Assembly: GCF_000368085.1 (NCBI RefSeq)
Contig: NZ_KB849239.1
Span: 1,144,269 to 1,208,268 of the forward strand
From: Acinetobacter nosocomialis NIPH 2119
Lineage (GTDB): Bacteria > Pseudomonadota > Gammaproteobacteria > Pseudomonadales > Moraxellaceae
Reading direction: 5' to 3'
DNA: 64,000 nucleotides
Shown: one piece after another, positions 44,331 to 53,485 of the stretch
How positions within the stretch are numbered: position 1 is the stretch's first letter
Layout of the letters: every line of letters begins with the position of its first letter
Position numbers and translations under genes: made by a program
Notes under the pieces: model-generated
Database searches by the model: none
What the model was told of the DNA's origin: nothing
Seen by the model: only the letters and a program-made list of their open reading frames with translations

Positions 44331-45122
44331 TTAGATATTTGTTAGATTAACAATCTTAATAACCATATAAATTGCGACAGCAAAAACCATTAAAGCAAAG
44401 ACTTTTTGTACAATTGACGCTGGAATAAAACGAATAGCTCGGCGTCCTAATAACATACCTGCCATACATGCAAGTGCAAATGCGCTGGTAATGGCAACTG
44501 GATAGTGAAAACCCTCTGCAATATGCATCACAATACTTATGCCACTGATGAGAAAAATAATCATAAGTGAGGTTGCAACAATACTATGCATATCCAAATT
44601 GGTGACTTTTCTAAGCGCTGGCACAATTACAAATCCACCACCCACCCCTAACATACCAGTTAAAAGCCCAGCAATAATCCCGATGCTGGCAAGCACGCCA
44701 CCAGTTTTAAAATTCCAGATAAAGCGTCCCGTACTTGGGTTGACCTGACACGGCGGGTTATGAAAATCCGAAACTCGGTTACTAATAAGTCGATAGCCCA
44801 CTGTAAACATGACTAAACTAAACATTAACATGAGCCAAACTGGTGAAATCGTGTTAGCTATTAAAATACCGATATGTGCCATAGGAGCACCAATTAAGGC
44901 AATCCAGATTGCAGCACGATAACGAACTATTTTTTTAAATAAACCTTCAATGGTTCCAATGAGTGTAGATAACGCAACTGCCAATAATCCTATCGGTGCG
45001 GCTTGAGCCACGCTCCAGCCTTGACTGGTCATGAGCGCGGGTACGGCGAGAATGCCACCACCAGCACCAGTAAGACCAAGTAAAAAGCCAATCACAATGC
45101 CTTCAACGACAAGTAATAACAT
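44331..45122 (-). CDS. TauE/SafE-family sulfite exporter
   Basis: A 263-residue membrane protein with seven to eight helices and two copies of the family's glycine motif (LGLTGAGGGILAVPAL near residue 15 and GMLGVGGGFVIVPAL near residue 150). TauE/SafE proteins export sulfite, sulfoacetate or related anions. It is the last gene of the persulfide dioxygenase - DUF442-SQR operon, where removal of sulfite or thiosulfate made by the dioxygenase would be its task. A 193-bp spacer with two repeats separates it from the SQR gene. Confidence 0.85.
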   Translation of the reverse strand: MLLLVVEGIVIGFLLGLTGAGGGILAVPALMTSQGWSVAQAAPIGLLAVALSTLIGTIEGLFKKIVRYRAAIWIALIGAPMAHIGILIANTISPVWLMLMFSLVMFTVGYRLISNRVSDFHNPPCQVNPSTGRFIWNFKTGGVLASIGIIAGLLTGMLGVGGGFVIVPALRKVTNLDMHSIVATSLMIIFLISGISIVMHIAEGFHYPVAITSAFALACMAGMLLGRRAIRFIPASIVQKVFALMVFAVAIYMVIKIVNLTNI

Positions 45123-45185
45123 ATTAAAAGCCTAAAATTGCATATACATTGTTTGCAGTAGACTGCTGGTTAATGAGTGAGTAGA

Positions 45186-45323
45186 TCTCGCCTTCTTATG
45201 AAGCTTCAACCGCTTCTCAGGACAAAGCGTTGCTTTGTTTATCCTCTTAACTCGAGCACAGCTCTCGTCTTCTTGCGAAGCTTCAACCGCTTCTCAGGAT
45301 AAAGCGTTGCTTTACTTATCCTC
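45186..45323. repeat. Two ~61-bp direct repeats, 77-bp period
   Basis: Copy 1 at 45186-45246 and copy 2 at 45263-45323 agree at 55 of 61 positions by direct comparison. Each contains the palindrome GAAGCTTC and a small AAGC-GTT-GCTT hairpin. Copy 2 runs into the 3' end of the SQR-fusion gene and supplies its last codons. They resemble intergenic REP-like elements. Confidence 0.8.
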
Positions 45324-46971
45324 GCTCAGGTTTGACCATCCACTCGCGGCCTTTGAGCATGCCTTGCCAATAAATCGGCGGTAAAATCTGCTCTTTAAGT
45401 AGCCAAGCCAAACGAGATGGCTTTTGCCCATCAATCACCCATTTTGGAAAACTTGGGAGTAATTTTCCGCCGTAACCAAACTCAGCCAGAACAATTTTTC
45501 CACGCTCTACGGTAAGTGGACATGAGCCATAGCCGTTGTATTCACAGAAGTTCTGCTCCCCCTTGAGCTGCGTTATCACATTCACAGCAACGATCGGAGC
45601 TTGTGCCCGTGCCGCAGCAGCAGTTTTGGCATTAGGTGCATTCATCACATCGCCTAAAGCAAAAATATTGGCATATTGTGTGTGTTGTAAGGTTTGAGGA
45701 TTCACACTCACCCAGCCTGCTTCATCAGTAAGAATACTTGCACGAATAAAATCAGGTGCTTGTTGCGGAGGAACAACATGCAACATGTCGAAATCTGTTT
45801 CGACCAATGCTGCATTTTCATCATTCACCACCTTAAACCATGCTTTTTTTGCAGGCCCGTCTACTTTGACAAGTTGATGGTTAAAATGCAGTTCAGAGCC
45901 ATATTTTTCGACGTATTGCATGAGTGCAGGTACATATTCCTTCACACCAAATAAAACACCGCCTGAGTTATAAAAATGGATAGATATATCTTTAAGATTG
46001 CCTTGCTTTAACCAGTAATCAGCTGAAAGGTACATCGCTTTTTGAGGAGCACCAGCACATTTAATGGGCATAGGCGGTTGAGTGAAAATTGCCTTTCCAC
46101 CGTTTAGCTGTTGCACAAGTTCCCATGTATACGGCGCTAGATCATAACGATAGTTAGACGTCACCCCATTTTTACCTAAGGTTTCGACTAAACCTTCAAT
46201 GCCATGCCAATTCAGTTTTAAACCGGGACACACGACCAATGCTTTATATTGAATGGGTTGGCATCCTTCCAAAATAACCTGATTATGTTCAGGGTCGAAT
46301 CCGGCAACTGCTGCTTTCATCCATTTCACTTTTGAAGGAATTACACTTGCCATTGACCGTGCGGTTACTTGTGGCTTAAAAATACCGCCACCGACCATGG
46401 TCCAACCCGGTTGATAATAATGTGTGTCTGCCGGATCAATAATGACAATATCTAAATGAGGTTCGCGAGACAGCAAGCTCGATGCTACAGAAATTCCTGC
46501 TGCTCCAGCGCCCACAACCACAACGCTATAACAAGGAATTGTGGCTGGTTCATGATCACGTTTTAAAATACGTGGCACTAAGCCTTTTAAGCTAAACCCA
46601 AGCTTATTACCCACTTCTACTAGCAGTGCTGCATCTTGTGGAGCAACTTCAGCCAAAGCCCACAAGCTGATTGCACGCATACCAGAACGACAATACGCTA
46701 AAACAGGTTTTTGGGCATTCTGATAAAGCTGCTTAAACTCGGTAACTTGTTGATCGCTAATTTTGCCACTGGTAACAGGTTGATAAATTACCTTTAGACT
46801 ATGTCGCTGAGCTGCTTCTTCAATTTCAATCACATTGGGTTGATCTGCACCTTCTCCATCTGGACGGTTACATATCAGAGTTTTTATTCCTTGGTCTGCA
46901 ATTTTTGCAATATCGTTGGCAGTAATCTGGCCAGCAACATAAAAATCTTGATTAACTCGTTTAAGTTCCAT
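45316..46971 (-). CDS. DUF442 phosphatase-like / sulfide:quinone reductase-like fusion
   Basis: A 551-residue two-domain protein. Residues ~1-110 are a DUF442 (dual-specificity phosphatase-like) domain with the CRSGMR loop; residues ~145-551 are a flavoprotein of the sulfide:quinone oxidoreductase family with the FAD start VVGAGAAGISVASSLLSRE, HYYQPGWTMVGGG, and cysteines in VCPGLK and IKCAGAPQKA. It oxidises sulfide to sulfane sulfur at the membrane face, passing electrons to quinone; the N-terminal domain may move the persulfide. It is preceded by the persulfide dioxygenase gene 12 bases upstream. Its C-terminus overlaps a repeat copy. Confidence 0.88.
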   Translation of the reverse strand: MELKRVNQDFYVAGQITANDIAKIADQGIKTLICNRPDGEGADQPNVIEIEEAAQRHSLKVIYQPVTSGKISDQQVTEFKQLYQNAQKPVLAYCRSGMRAISLWALAEVAPQDAALLVEVGNKLGFSLKGLVPRILKRDHEPATIPCYSVVVVGAGAAGISVASSLLSREPHLDIVIIDPADTHYYQPGWTMVGGGIFKPQVTARSMASVIPSKVKWMKAAVAGFDPEHNQVILEGCQPIQYKALVVCPGLKLNWHGIEGLVETLGKNGVTSNYRYDLAPYTWELVQQLNGGKAIFTQPPMPIKCAGAPQKAMYLSADYWLKQGNLKDISIHFYNSGGVLFGVKEYVPALMQYVEKYGSELHFNHQLVKVDGPAKKAWFKVVNDENAALVETDFDMLHVVPPQQAPDFIRASILTDEAGWVSVNPQTLQHTQYANIFALGDVMNAPNAKTAAAARAQAPIVAVNVITQLKGEQNFCEYNGYGSCPLTVERGKIVLAEFGYGGKLLPSFPKWVIDGQKPSRLAWLLKEQILPPIYWQGMLKGREWMVKPERG

Positions 46972-46983
46972 ATTGCTACCTTC

Positions 46984-47679
46984 TTATGATTGTGAAATTG
47001 AGCCGCAAGCCTGATTGGCAGGAAGTGCTTTATCGATTTGTTTTGGATATGGAAGATTTAAATTATTCATTAATTTAATAAAATCTTCACGCGAGCGATT
47101 TTGACCTAAACGTGAGTTATTTAAGCGTTCATAACCAATCGTTGAAGATAGACGACCTTTGTAATCGTGTCCCGGATACACAATAGTCTCGTTAGGTAAG
47201 CTGAAAAGTTGTTTATGAATACTGTCATAAAGTGTGCCTGCATTACCTTGCTGGAAGTCAGTGCGACCACAGCCATCAATTAATAATGCATCACCAGTGA
47301 AAACCATATTTCCAACTAGGTAACTCGTACAAGCATTGGTATGACCTGGTGTATAACGCGCTTCAATACTGAGGTTGCCGACTTTAAGCATGCAACCATC
47401 TGTAATTAAAATATCTCCGCAATTTACATCTGAGTTTCGGTGTAAAACCGATTTGCAATGAAAGCGTTCACGAAGTAAATTTGCGGCCGTAATATGATCT
47501 GCATGAACATGAGTATCTAAGGTGTAAATGAGCGTAAATTGATGCTGTTCTAATTCTTTTGTGTAAACCTCTATATCTGATGCAACTGGGTCAATTAAAA
47601 CAGCCTCTCGTGTTTCTTCACATCCAAGCATATATGTATAAGTCGAACTTTCCTGCTCAAAAAACTGCTTAAAGAACAT
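46984..47679 (-). CDS. Persulfide dioxygenase-like MBL-fold protein (ETHE1/Blh type)
   Basis: A 231-residue metallo-beta-lactamase-fold protein with the THVHADH motif, TPGHTNACTSY, FTGDALLIDGCGRTDF and PGHDYKG signatures of ETHE1-type persulfide dioxygenases, which oxidise glutathione persulfide to sulfite using one iron. AGGG lies 8 bases before the ATG. It is the first gene of the sulfide operon and lies just downstream of a sigma-54 promoter. Confidence 0.9.
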   Translation of the reverse strand: MFFKQFFEQESSTYTYMLGCEETREAVLIDPVASDIEVYTKELEQHQFTLIYTLDTHVHADHITAANLLRERFHCKSVLHRNSDVNCGDILITDGCMLKVGNLSIEARYTPGHTNACTSYLVGNMVFTGDALLIDGCGRTDFQQGNAGTLYDSIHKQLFSLPNETIVYPGHDYKGRLSSTIGYERLNNSRLGQNRSREDFIKLMNNLNLPYPKQIDKALPANQACGSISQS

Positions 47680-47715
47680 GATTTATACCCTAATAATTTA
47701 TTTCTTTCCTATATT

Positions 47716-47733
47716 TTGCAAATAAGATGCCAA
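47716..47733 (-). promoter_or_regulatory. Sigma-54 promoter of the sulfide/persulfide operon
   Basis: Read on the minus strand, TTGGCATCTTATTTGCAA has the -24/-12 elements GG and GC exactly 10 bases apart and matches TGGCAY-N5-TTGCA closely. The start of transcription would be near 47706, 27 bases before the ATG of the dioxygenase gene. Confidence 0.8.
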
Positions 47734-47826
47734 TTATTTAAAATTAAATAATAAATATAAAAATTAAATACTTATAACATTTAATAAAATTAAAGATAGA
47801 AAAAAGGAATCAACTTGATGTTCCTA

Positions 47827-47864
47827 TGAAACTCAAGTATGTTTCAATGAAACGATTGTGAAAC
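47827..47864. promoter_or_regulatory. Cluster of TGAAAC/GTTTCA half-sites, likely activator binding region
   Basis: TGAAAC occurs at 47827-47832, 47848-47853 and 47859-47864, and GTTTCA at 47841-47846. Neighbouring halves form palindromes with 1- and 8-base gaps. The cluster lies 120-160 bases upstream of the predicted sigma-54 start and directly before the activator gene, the expected place for enhancer sites. Confidence 0.6.
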
Positions 47865-47871
47865 AAATAAA

Positions 47872-49143
47872 ATGGCAAAGCTAAATTTTGAGTCAGAACA
47901 GGATTTTTATATTTTATTTGAGCAATTAAAAGCTTTATTCTCAAATGCGAGTCTGTTTTTAGCAGACACATCAACTAAAGCAATTCATTATAAGTTTAAT
48001 ACAGATGACATTTCTGTTGAGAGCATGGCAGCGCTTACTCAAGACCATCACAATCAATATCTTGAGATCAATACTCCTAAAATGAGACAGCGATTTATCT
48101 ATCAAGAACATGATATTTATATTGCCGAGCATCGCATTATCGGGAAACTACATATTTTACAGCCTATTAGCATAGAAAATGATATTGCTATTCAAGTAGA
48201 GCTAACAGAACAGTTGCAAGACTTGGCCAAGGTTTTTAATAGCTGCTCACCAGAAATGAGCCGTATGTTTTCAATTATTCAAAGAGTGGCAATTACTGAA
48301 TTTCCAGTGCTTGTTCGCGGCGAATCTGGTAGTGGCAAAGAGCTTGTGGCAAAAGCAATTCATGATTATAGCCAACGTAAAAATAAAATTTTTGTAGCGA
48401 TTAATTGTGCTGCTCTCAATGCCAATATTTTAGAAAGTGAACTATTTGGGCATGTGAAAGGTGCTTTTACAGGAGCAATTCGTGACCATAAAGGCGTGTT
48501 TGAACGTGCTGCTGGCGGAACGTTGTTTCTAGATGAAATTGCCGAGATTCCTTTAGAGCTTCAGGCTAAATTACTACGGGTTTTAGAAACAGGGGAATTT
48601 ACTCCTGTCGGTGGTGAAAAACCGATTCAGGCCAATGTCCGAATTATTACCGCAACACATAAAGCTTTGCGCGAAGAGGCAAAAGCTGGGCGTTTCCGCC
48701 ATGATCTACTCTACCGTTTGCGTGTAATTCCAATTTTTATACCGCCGCTCAGAGAACGAAAAGTCGATATTCCACTGATTGTCGATCAAATTTTAAAAGA
48801 AAGCTCAGCCCAACTCGAATCGATGCCTCGCCATATTAATCAAAAAGCCATGCAAGTTTTATTGAACTATGACTGGCCGGGAAATGTTCGTGAACTAAAA
48901 AACACTCTGCTTTATGCATTAACCATGGCAAATGGTAAGGTTGAAATTGAAGTCGAAGACTTACCAAATGAGCTTTTGAATGCTGAGGATTACGTTAAAT
49001 TACCCGAGACAAATACAGAGCTGAGTCCAGAAAATGTGCAAGCCGCTTTAGAAAAATATAACCATAACTTAAATATGGTCGCGAATATTTTTGGAATTAG
49101 CCGCACTACTCTTTGGCGATACAGACAAAAGCACAAGCTTTAG
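47872..49143 (+). CDS. Sigma-54-dependent activator of the sulfide operon (FisR-like position)
   Basis: A 423-residue enhancer-binding protein: an N-terminal sensor region (~1-125), the AAA+ domain (~125-350) with Walker A GESGSGKE, sigma-54 contact loop GAFTGA and Walker [10 protein letters not shown], and a Fis-type HTH at the end ([19 protein letters not shown]). It is divergent from the persulfide operon, like FisR of Cupriavidus, which senses sulfane sulfur through cysteines in its N-domain. Here no cysteine occurs before residue 125, so the sensing mode must differ or the signal is another one. Confidence 0.88.
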   Translation: MAKLNFESEQDFYILFEQLKALFSNASLFLADTSTKAIHYKFNTDDISVESMAALTQDHHNQYLEINTPKMRQRFIYQEHDIYIAEHRIIGKLHILQPISIENDIAIQVELTEQLQDLAKVFNSCSPEMSRMFSIIQRVAITEFPVLVRGESGSGKELVAKAIHDYSQRKNKIFVAINCAALNANILESELFGHVKGAFTGAIRDHKGVFERAAGGTLFLDEIAEIPLELQAKLLRVLETGEFTPVGGEKPIQANVRIITATHKALREEAKAGRFRHDLLYRLRVIPIFIPPLRERKVDIPLIVDQILKESSAQLESMPRHINQKAMQVLLNYDWPGNVRELKNTLLYALTMANGKVEIEVEDLPNELLNAEDYVKLPETNTELSPENVQAALEKYNHNLNMVANIFGISRTTLWRYRQKHKL

Positions 49144-49212
49144 CTAGGTATTTAACTCATCTAAGGCGTATCATATTGCAGTTGGTTAGGTCCGTTAGTT
49201 CAAAGGCTTTCT

Positions 49213-50124
49213 ATGATTGTTCGCGATAAAAGCAGCGTTTTTAAACTCTTATTTGCATGGAAAGGAACTGTTCTACCCAAGGTTTTACCAGCACTAAGTT
49301 TTGTTGTACTTATTTCAGCATGTGTGGTCTGGCTCTCTTATTATCATTGGATTCAAATTCCTACTGTACCCGCGATTGGATTTACTATCTTTGGTGTGAT
49401 TCTTTCGATTTGTACAGGTTTTCGGAATAATGCCTGTTATGATCGATGGTGGGAAGGTCGCAAACTTTGGGGTGCATTAATTGCCAATGCCAGACATATT
49501 GTTAGAGACAGCCATGTTTTATCCAATGAACAACGTGAACATTTAATTCATCAGGTCTTAATTTTTAGCAATTTATTGCGTGATCGCTTACGCCAACAAA
49601 CCGCCGAACCAACCAAATTTCTTGAACATGCGTATTTAAATAACTCTTCACTTGATTATTTAAATGAGCATATTAATGCACCACAATTTGTACTCGAAAA
49701 TATTCAAAAAGATTTAGTCAAAGCTCTAAAAGACGGCGAAATTAGTGACATTATCTATAGCACTCTGACACGCCATATTGTTGAGCTAGGCAATATTCAA
49801 GCGGGTTGTGACCGTATTGCCGGTACACCTTTACCCTACTCATATTCAGTACTTTTACATCGCGCTGTTTACTGTTTTTGTTTCATATTACCTTTTAGCC
49901 TTGAAGCAGCTTTAGGTATTTGGACACCGCTTATTGTGGGTTTAATTGCTTATATGTTTTTAGGGCTAGATGCTTTAAGTGCTCAAATTGAAGAACCTTT
50001 TGGTTTACAAGAAAATGATTTACCGCTCGATTCAATTGTTCGCTTAATTGAGCGAGAGTCTTTAAGCTCTTTAGGACAGCCATTACCTCCTATTATTGAA
50101 GCCAAAAACAATAATTTACTTTAA
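49213..50124 (+). CDS. Bestrophin-like (YneE/RFP-TM) anion channel protein
   Basis: A 303-residue membrane protein of the bacterial bestrophin family: hydrophobic helices near residues 25-45, 50-70, 220-240 and 245-265, and the FRNNACYDRWWEGRKLWG segment with the family's RxxxxYxRWWE pattern. Bacterial bestrophins form pentameric ion channels in the inner membrane. It follows the sigma-54 activator by 69 bases on the same strand and is closed by a terminator. No functional link to sulfide metabolism is known. Confidence 0.85.
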   Translation: MIVRDKSSVFKLLFAWKGTVLPKVLPALSFVVLISACVVWLSYYHWIQIPTVPAIGFTIFGVILSICTGFRNNACYDRWWEGRKLWGALIANARHIVRDSHVLSNEQREHLIHQVLIFSNLLRDRLRQQTAEPTKFLEHAYLNNSSLDYLNEHINAPQFVLENIQKDLVKALKDGEISDIIYSTLTRHIVELGNIQAGCDRIAGTPLPYSYSVLLHRAVYCFCFILPFSLEAALGIWTPLIVGLIAYMFLGLDALSAQIEEPFGLQENDLPLDSIVRLIERESLSSLGQPLPPIIEAKNNNLL

Positions 50125-50125
50125 T

Positions 50126-50153
50126 AAAAAAGAGCGATGATTCGCTCTTTTTT
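50126..50153. terminator. Bidirectional terminator bestrophin / butanediol dehydrogenase
   Basis: A 12-bp perfect stem (50126-50137 with 50142-50153) with a 4-base TGAT loop and T-runs on both strands. Confidence 0.9.
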
Positions 50154-50171
50154 ATAGGCTTAAGTACTTAT

Positions 50172-51230
50172 TTATGGATGTACAATAATCTTAACTGCCG
50201 ACTCATTGTTATGAATTAAGGTTTCAAAACCTTGTGAAATCAAATCATCAAGTTGAATACGCTGAGTAATAAAAGGTTCCAGATTTATTTTACCTTCTTC
50301 AACCAGTTTAATAGTCTCCTGATGGTCATTTACATAGGCAATCGTGCCTCTTACATTAAGCTCTTTCATTACCACACTATGCACATTAATTGATGCTGGA
50401 TGGCTCCAAATCGAAACAATAACAATAACGCCTGTTGGTTTCATTGCTGCAACCAAAGTATCTAATACCTTGTTAACGCTACTACATTCAAACGCGACAT
50501 CGACACCATCGCCATTAGTGATTTTCATGACCTCAGAAACAACATCAACTTCTGATGGGTCTAAAATATAATCTGCAACTCCCGACTCTTTGGCTTTTTC
50601 TTTACGTTTTGCACTTAGCTCAGTAATGATAACCTTAAGCCCTTTCGCTTTTAAAATTGCCGAAAGTAATAAACCAATTGGGCCAGCTCCGCCAACCAGT
50701 GCAATATCACCAGCCTTTGCTCCACTACGTACGAAAGCATGATGACCAACCGATAACGGTTCAATTAAAGCTGCCTGATCCAGTGGAATTTTATTGGAAA
50801 TTGGATGTACCCAACGGCGTTTAACTGCAATTTTCTCCGACAAACCACCACCACGGCCACCTAAACCAATAAAGTTCATATTTTTAGAAAGATGATAATT
50901 ATCGCCCGGTCCAGTTGGTACATCATCAGCCACAATATAAGGCTCCACGACAACATGTTGACCAATTTCAATATCATCAATACCTTCACCTACGGCATAA
51001 ACCACACCTGAAAATTCATGTCCCATGGTAATCGGCGCAGATTCGCCTGAAATAGGATGCGGATGTCCGCACGGTGGAATAAAAATTGGTCCTTCCATAA
51101 ATTCGTGCAAATCTGTACCACAAATTCCACACCAAGCTACCTTAATGCCTACAGTGCCGGGAGTGACTTCTGGTTCAGGGATATCTTCAATACGGATATC
51201 GCCTCTGTCATAAAAACGCGCTGCTTTCAT
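50172..51230 (-). CDS. 2,3-Butanediol dehydrogenase, zinc type
   Basis: A 352-residue medium-chain zinc dehydrogenase. The catalytic zinc ligands are in WCGICGTDLHE and MGHEFSG; the NAD loop is GGAGPIGLLL near residue 175. It oxidises 2,3-butanediol to acetoin. The ATG at 51230 has GGGAG upstream and replaces an earlier in-frame ATG. It is the last gene of the aco operon, after the acetoin reductase SDR, so the operon covers butanediol -> acetoin -> acetyl-CoA + acetaldehyde. Confidence 0.9.
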   Translation of the reverse strand: MKAARFYDRGDIRIEDIPEPEVTPGTVGIKVAWCGICGTDLHEFMEGPIFIPPCGHPHPISGESAPITMGHEFSGVVYAVGEGIDDIEIGQHVVVEPYIVADDVPTGPGDNYHLSKNMNFIGLGGRGGGLSEKIAVKRRWVHPISNKIPLDQAALIEPLSVGHHAFVRSGAKAGDIALVGGAGPIGLLLSAILKAKGLKVIITELSAKRKEKAKESGVADYILDPSEVDVVSEVMKITNGDGVDVAFECSSVNKVLDTLVAAMKPTGVIVIVSIWSHPASINVHSVVMKELNVRGTIAYVNDHQETIKLVEEGKINLEPFITQRIQLDDLISQGFETLIHNNESAVKIIVHP

Positions 51231-51259
51231 TATTATCTCCCTCAAATCAGGATGTTGTT

Positions 51260-52045
51260 TTAGCGATAGACAATTCCGCCGTCCGTTAAAATGGATTGAC
51301 CCGTAATATAGTCCGAATCTTCACTTGCCAGAAAAGCAACTAATGCAGCTACATCGTCTGGTGTTTGGGCTCTACCTAAAGCAATGCCTTCCACATACTT
51401 TTTATAAGTTTCACCAATTGCGGCACCGGTAATTTCAGCAAAACGTTTATCAATTTCAACCCACATGTCAGTTCCGACAATTCCGGGGCAATATCCATTT
51501 ACCGTAATACCGTGACTGGCATATTCTTTTGCCGCGGCTTGGGTAAGTGCTCGTACCGCAAATTTAGTTGCCGAGTAAATACCGAGTAAAGCAAACCCGT
51601 CGTGGCCTGCAATTGAGCAAGCATTAATGATTTTACCTTTATGTTGCCGCTGCTTAAATTTTGTAGCAGCAGCCTGTATGCCCCACAGCACTCCACCAAT
51701 ATTAATATCAACAATTTTTTGAAATTCGTCAGGTGTGACATCAGCAATCGCTTGGACTTGTGCAATTCCAGCGTTATTAATCATGACATCAAACCCACCA
51801 AGAGTCTGCTCAGCATGATTTATAGCGGCATACACTTGCTCGCGGTCACTTACATCAGCAATAAATGTGCTCGCATTTACATCTAAAGCCTGAATTTCCT
51901 GCTGCACATCGTTTAGTCGATCTTGTTTCATATCCACTAATGCAATATGTGCCCCTTCTTGCGCCAAGCGCAGGGCAATCCCACGGCCAATGCCTTGAGC
52001 TGCCCCAGTTACTAAAGCGACTTTATTTTTTAATCCCTTAACCAT
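51260..52045 (-). CDS. Acetoin(diacetyl) reductase, SDR family
   Basis: A 261-residue SDR with [10 protein letters not shown] near residue 11, NNAG near residue 88 and the YSATKFA active site. The [12 protein letters not shown] and late KRFAEITG segments are typical of meso-butanediol dehydrogenase/diacetyl reductases (BudC type). AGGAG lies 6 bases before the ATG at 52045. It sits between the E3 and butanediol dehydrogenase genes and would interconvert diacetyl, acetoin and butanediol. Confidence 0.88.
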   Translation of the reverse strand: MVKGLKNKVALVTGAAQGIGRGIALRLAQEGAHIALVDMKQDRLNDVQQEIQALDVNASTFIADVSDREQVYAAINHAEQTLGGFDVMINNAGIAQVQAIADVTPDEFQKIVDINIGGVLWGIQAAATKFKQRQHKGKIINACSIAGHDGFALLGIYSATKFAVRALTQAAAKEYASHGITVNGYCPGIVGTDMWVEIDKRFAEITGAAIGETYKKYVEGIALGRAQTPDDVAALVAFLASEDSDYITGQSILTDGGIVYR

Positions 52046-52071
52046 GTTCAACTCCTGTAAATATAGAATTT

Positions 52072-53475
52072 CTACATATGAATCGCTCGTTGCATTGAAG
52101 CCAAAATGGATTCATGCATGGCTTCTGATAATGTTGGATGCGGGAAAATCACTTGAGCTAAACTTTCATCAGTTGCTTCTAGGTATTTGGCAATCGCAAA
52201 TCCTTGGATATGTTCGGTCACTTCATGGCCGACCATATGTGCACCAAGTAATTCACCCGTCTCTGCATGTACCACCGTTTTAACGAAACCTGACGCATCT
52301 CCAATTGCCAAAGCTTTGCCATTTGCAGTTAAAGAAAATTTGCCGATTCGTACAGGTAAGTTCTGAGCTTTTGCTACATTTTCTGTTAAACCAATGCTCG
52401 CTACTTGTGGATGAGTAAAAATACAACCCGGAATCTGGCTACGATCGAGTGAATGGACGTTTGCTACACCAGCAATTTTCTCGACACATATCATGGCTTC
52501 ATGGCTTGCTTTATGGGCAAGACACGGTGCTCCAGCAACATCACCAATGGCATAAAGTCCTGCTACGTTGGTTTTACAATAGTCATCAATTGCCACAAAA
52601 CCTTGTGGATTGAGTTCTACACCTAAACGTTCTAGTCCTAGCCCCGTGGTATTCGGCTGTACACCAATTGCCGAAAGTACACGCTCAAAAACAAGCGTTT
52701 GAACATCATTTGCCGTTTCAACTACACAGTGAACTTGACCATTTTCAATTTGAATACTTTGAACGACAGCATCGGTTAAGACTTTCATTCCTTTTTGTTC
52801 AAATTGTTTTCTGACAAATTGGGCAACTTCTGCATCTTCGGTTGGTAAAATCTGCTTGGCTAAATCAATAAGGGTGACCTGACATCCCAAATCTTGATAA
52901 AGGCTAGCAAACTCACTACCAATCGCACCTGAGCCAACAACCAGTAAACTTTTCGGTAACTGCTCTGGAACCAGTGCTTCTTTATAGCTCCACACATACG
53001 TTCCATCGACAGGAAGTTGAGGAACATGTCGAGCTTTAGCTCCAGTTGCCAAAATAATATGCGGTGCACTTAAAGCCTGACTGTTCCCTTGAGCATCGGT
53101 CACTTCAATTTTTTCTTTTGCCGTAAGCTGAGCACGACCTTTAAACACAGTCACCTGATTCTTTTTAAGCAAGTAATCGATGCCTTGTACTAATTGAGCT
53201 GACACTTGTCGGCTATGTTGCACAAGCTTTTGAATATCAAAATCGAGTTGGGATAACTGAAAACCAAACTGTCCGGCATGTTTAAACTGGGTTGCGAGCT
53301 CTGCCCCTGCAAGCAAAGCTTTGGTTGGAATACAGCCCCAATTTAGACAAATTCCGCCTAAATGTTGCTCTTCTACAATTGCGGTTTTTAACCCGAGCTG
53401 GGCTGCACGAATTGCAGCCACATACCCACCCGGTCCCGCGCCAATCACAATTAAATCAAATTGAGCTTCTGACAT
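52072..53475 (-). CDS. Dihydrolipoyl dehydrogenase (E3) of the acetoin dehydrogenase complex
   Basis: A 467-residue flavoprotein with the FAD motif [10 protein letters not shown], the redox-active pair in [13 protein letters not shown], the NAD motif [10 protein letters not shown] and the C-terminal [10 protein letters not shown] active-site base. It reoxidises the dihydrolipoyl arm of the E2 protein. AGGAGAA precedes the ATG. It follows acoC by 10 bases in the operon. Confidence 0.92.
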   Translation of the reverse strand: MSEAQFDLIVIGAGPGGYVAAIRAAQLGLKTAIVEEQHLGGICLNWGCIPTKALLAGAELATQFKHAGQFGFQLSQLDFDIQKLVQHSRQVSAQLVQGIDYLLKKNQVTVFKGRAQLTAKEKIEVTDAQGNSQALSAPHIILATGAKARHVPQLPVDGTYVWSYKEALVPEQLPKSLLVVGSGAIGSEFASLYQDLGCQVTLIDLAKQILPTEDAEVAQFVRKQFEQKGMKVLTDAVVQSIQIENGQVHCVVETANDVQTLVFERVLSAIGVQPNTTGLGLERLGVELNPQGFVAIDDYCKTNVAGLYAIGDVAGAPCLAHKASHEAMICVEKIAGVANVHSLDRSQIPGCIFTHPQVASIGLTENVAKAQNLPVRIGKFSLTANGKALAIGDASGFVKTVVHAETGELLGAHMVGHEVTEHIQGFAIAKYLEATDESLAQVIFPHPTLSEAMHESILASMQRAIHM

Positions 53476-53485
53476 GCGGGTTCTC

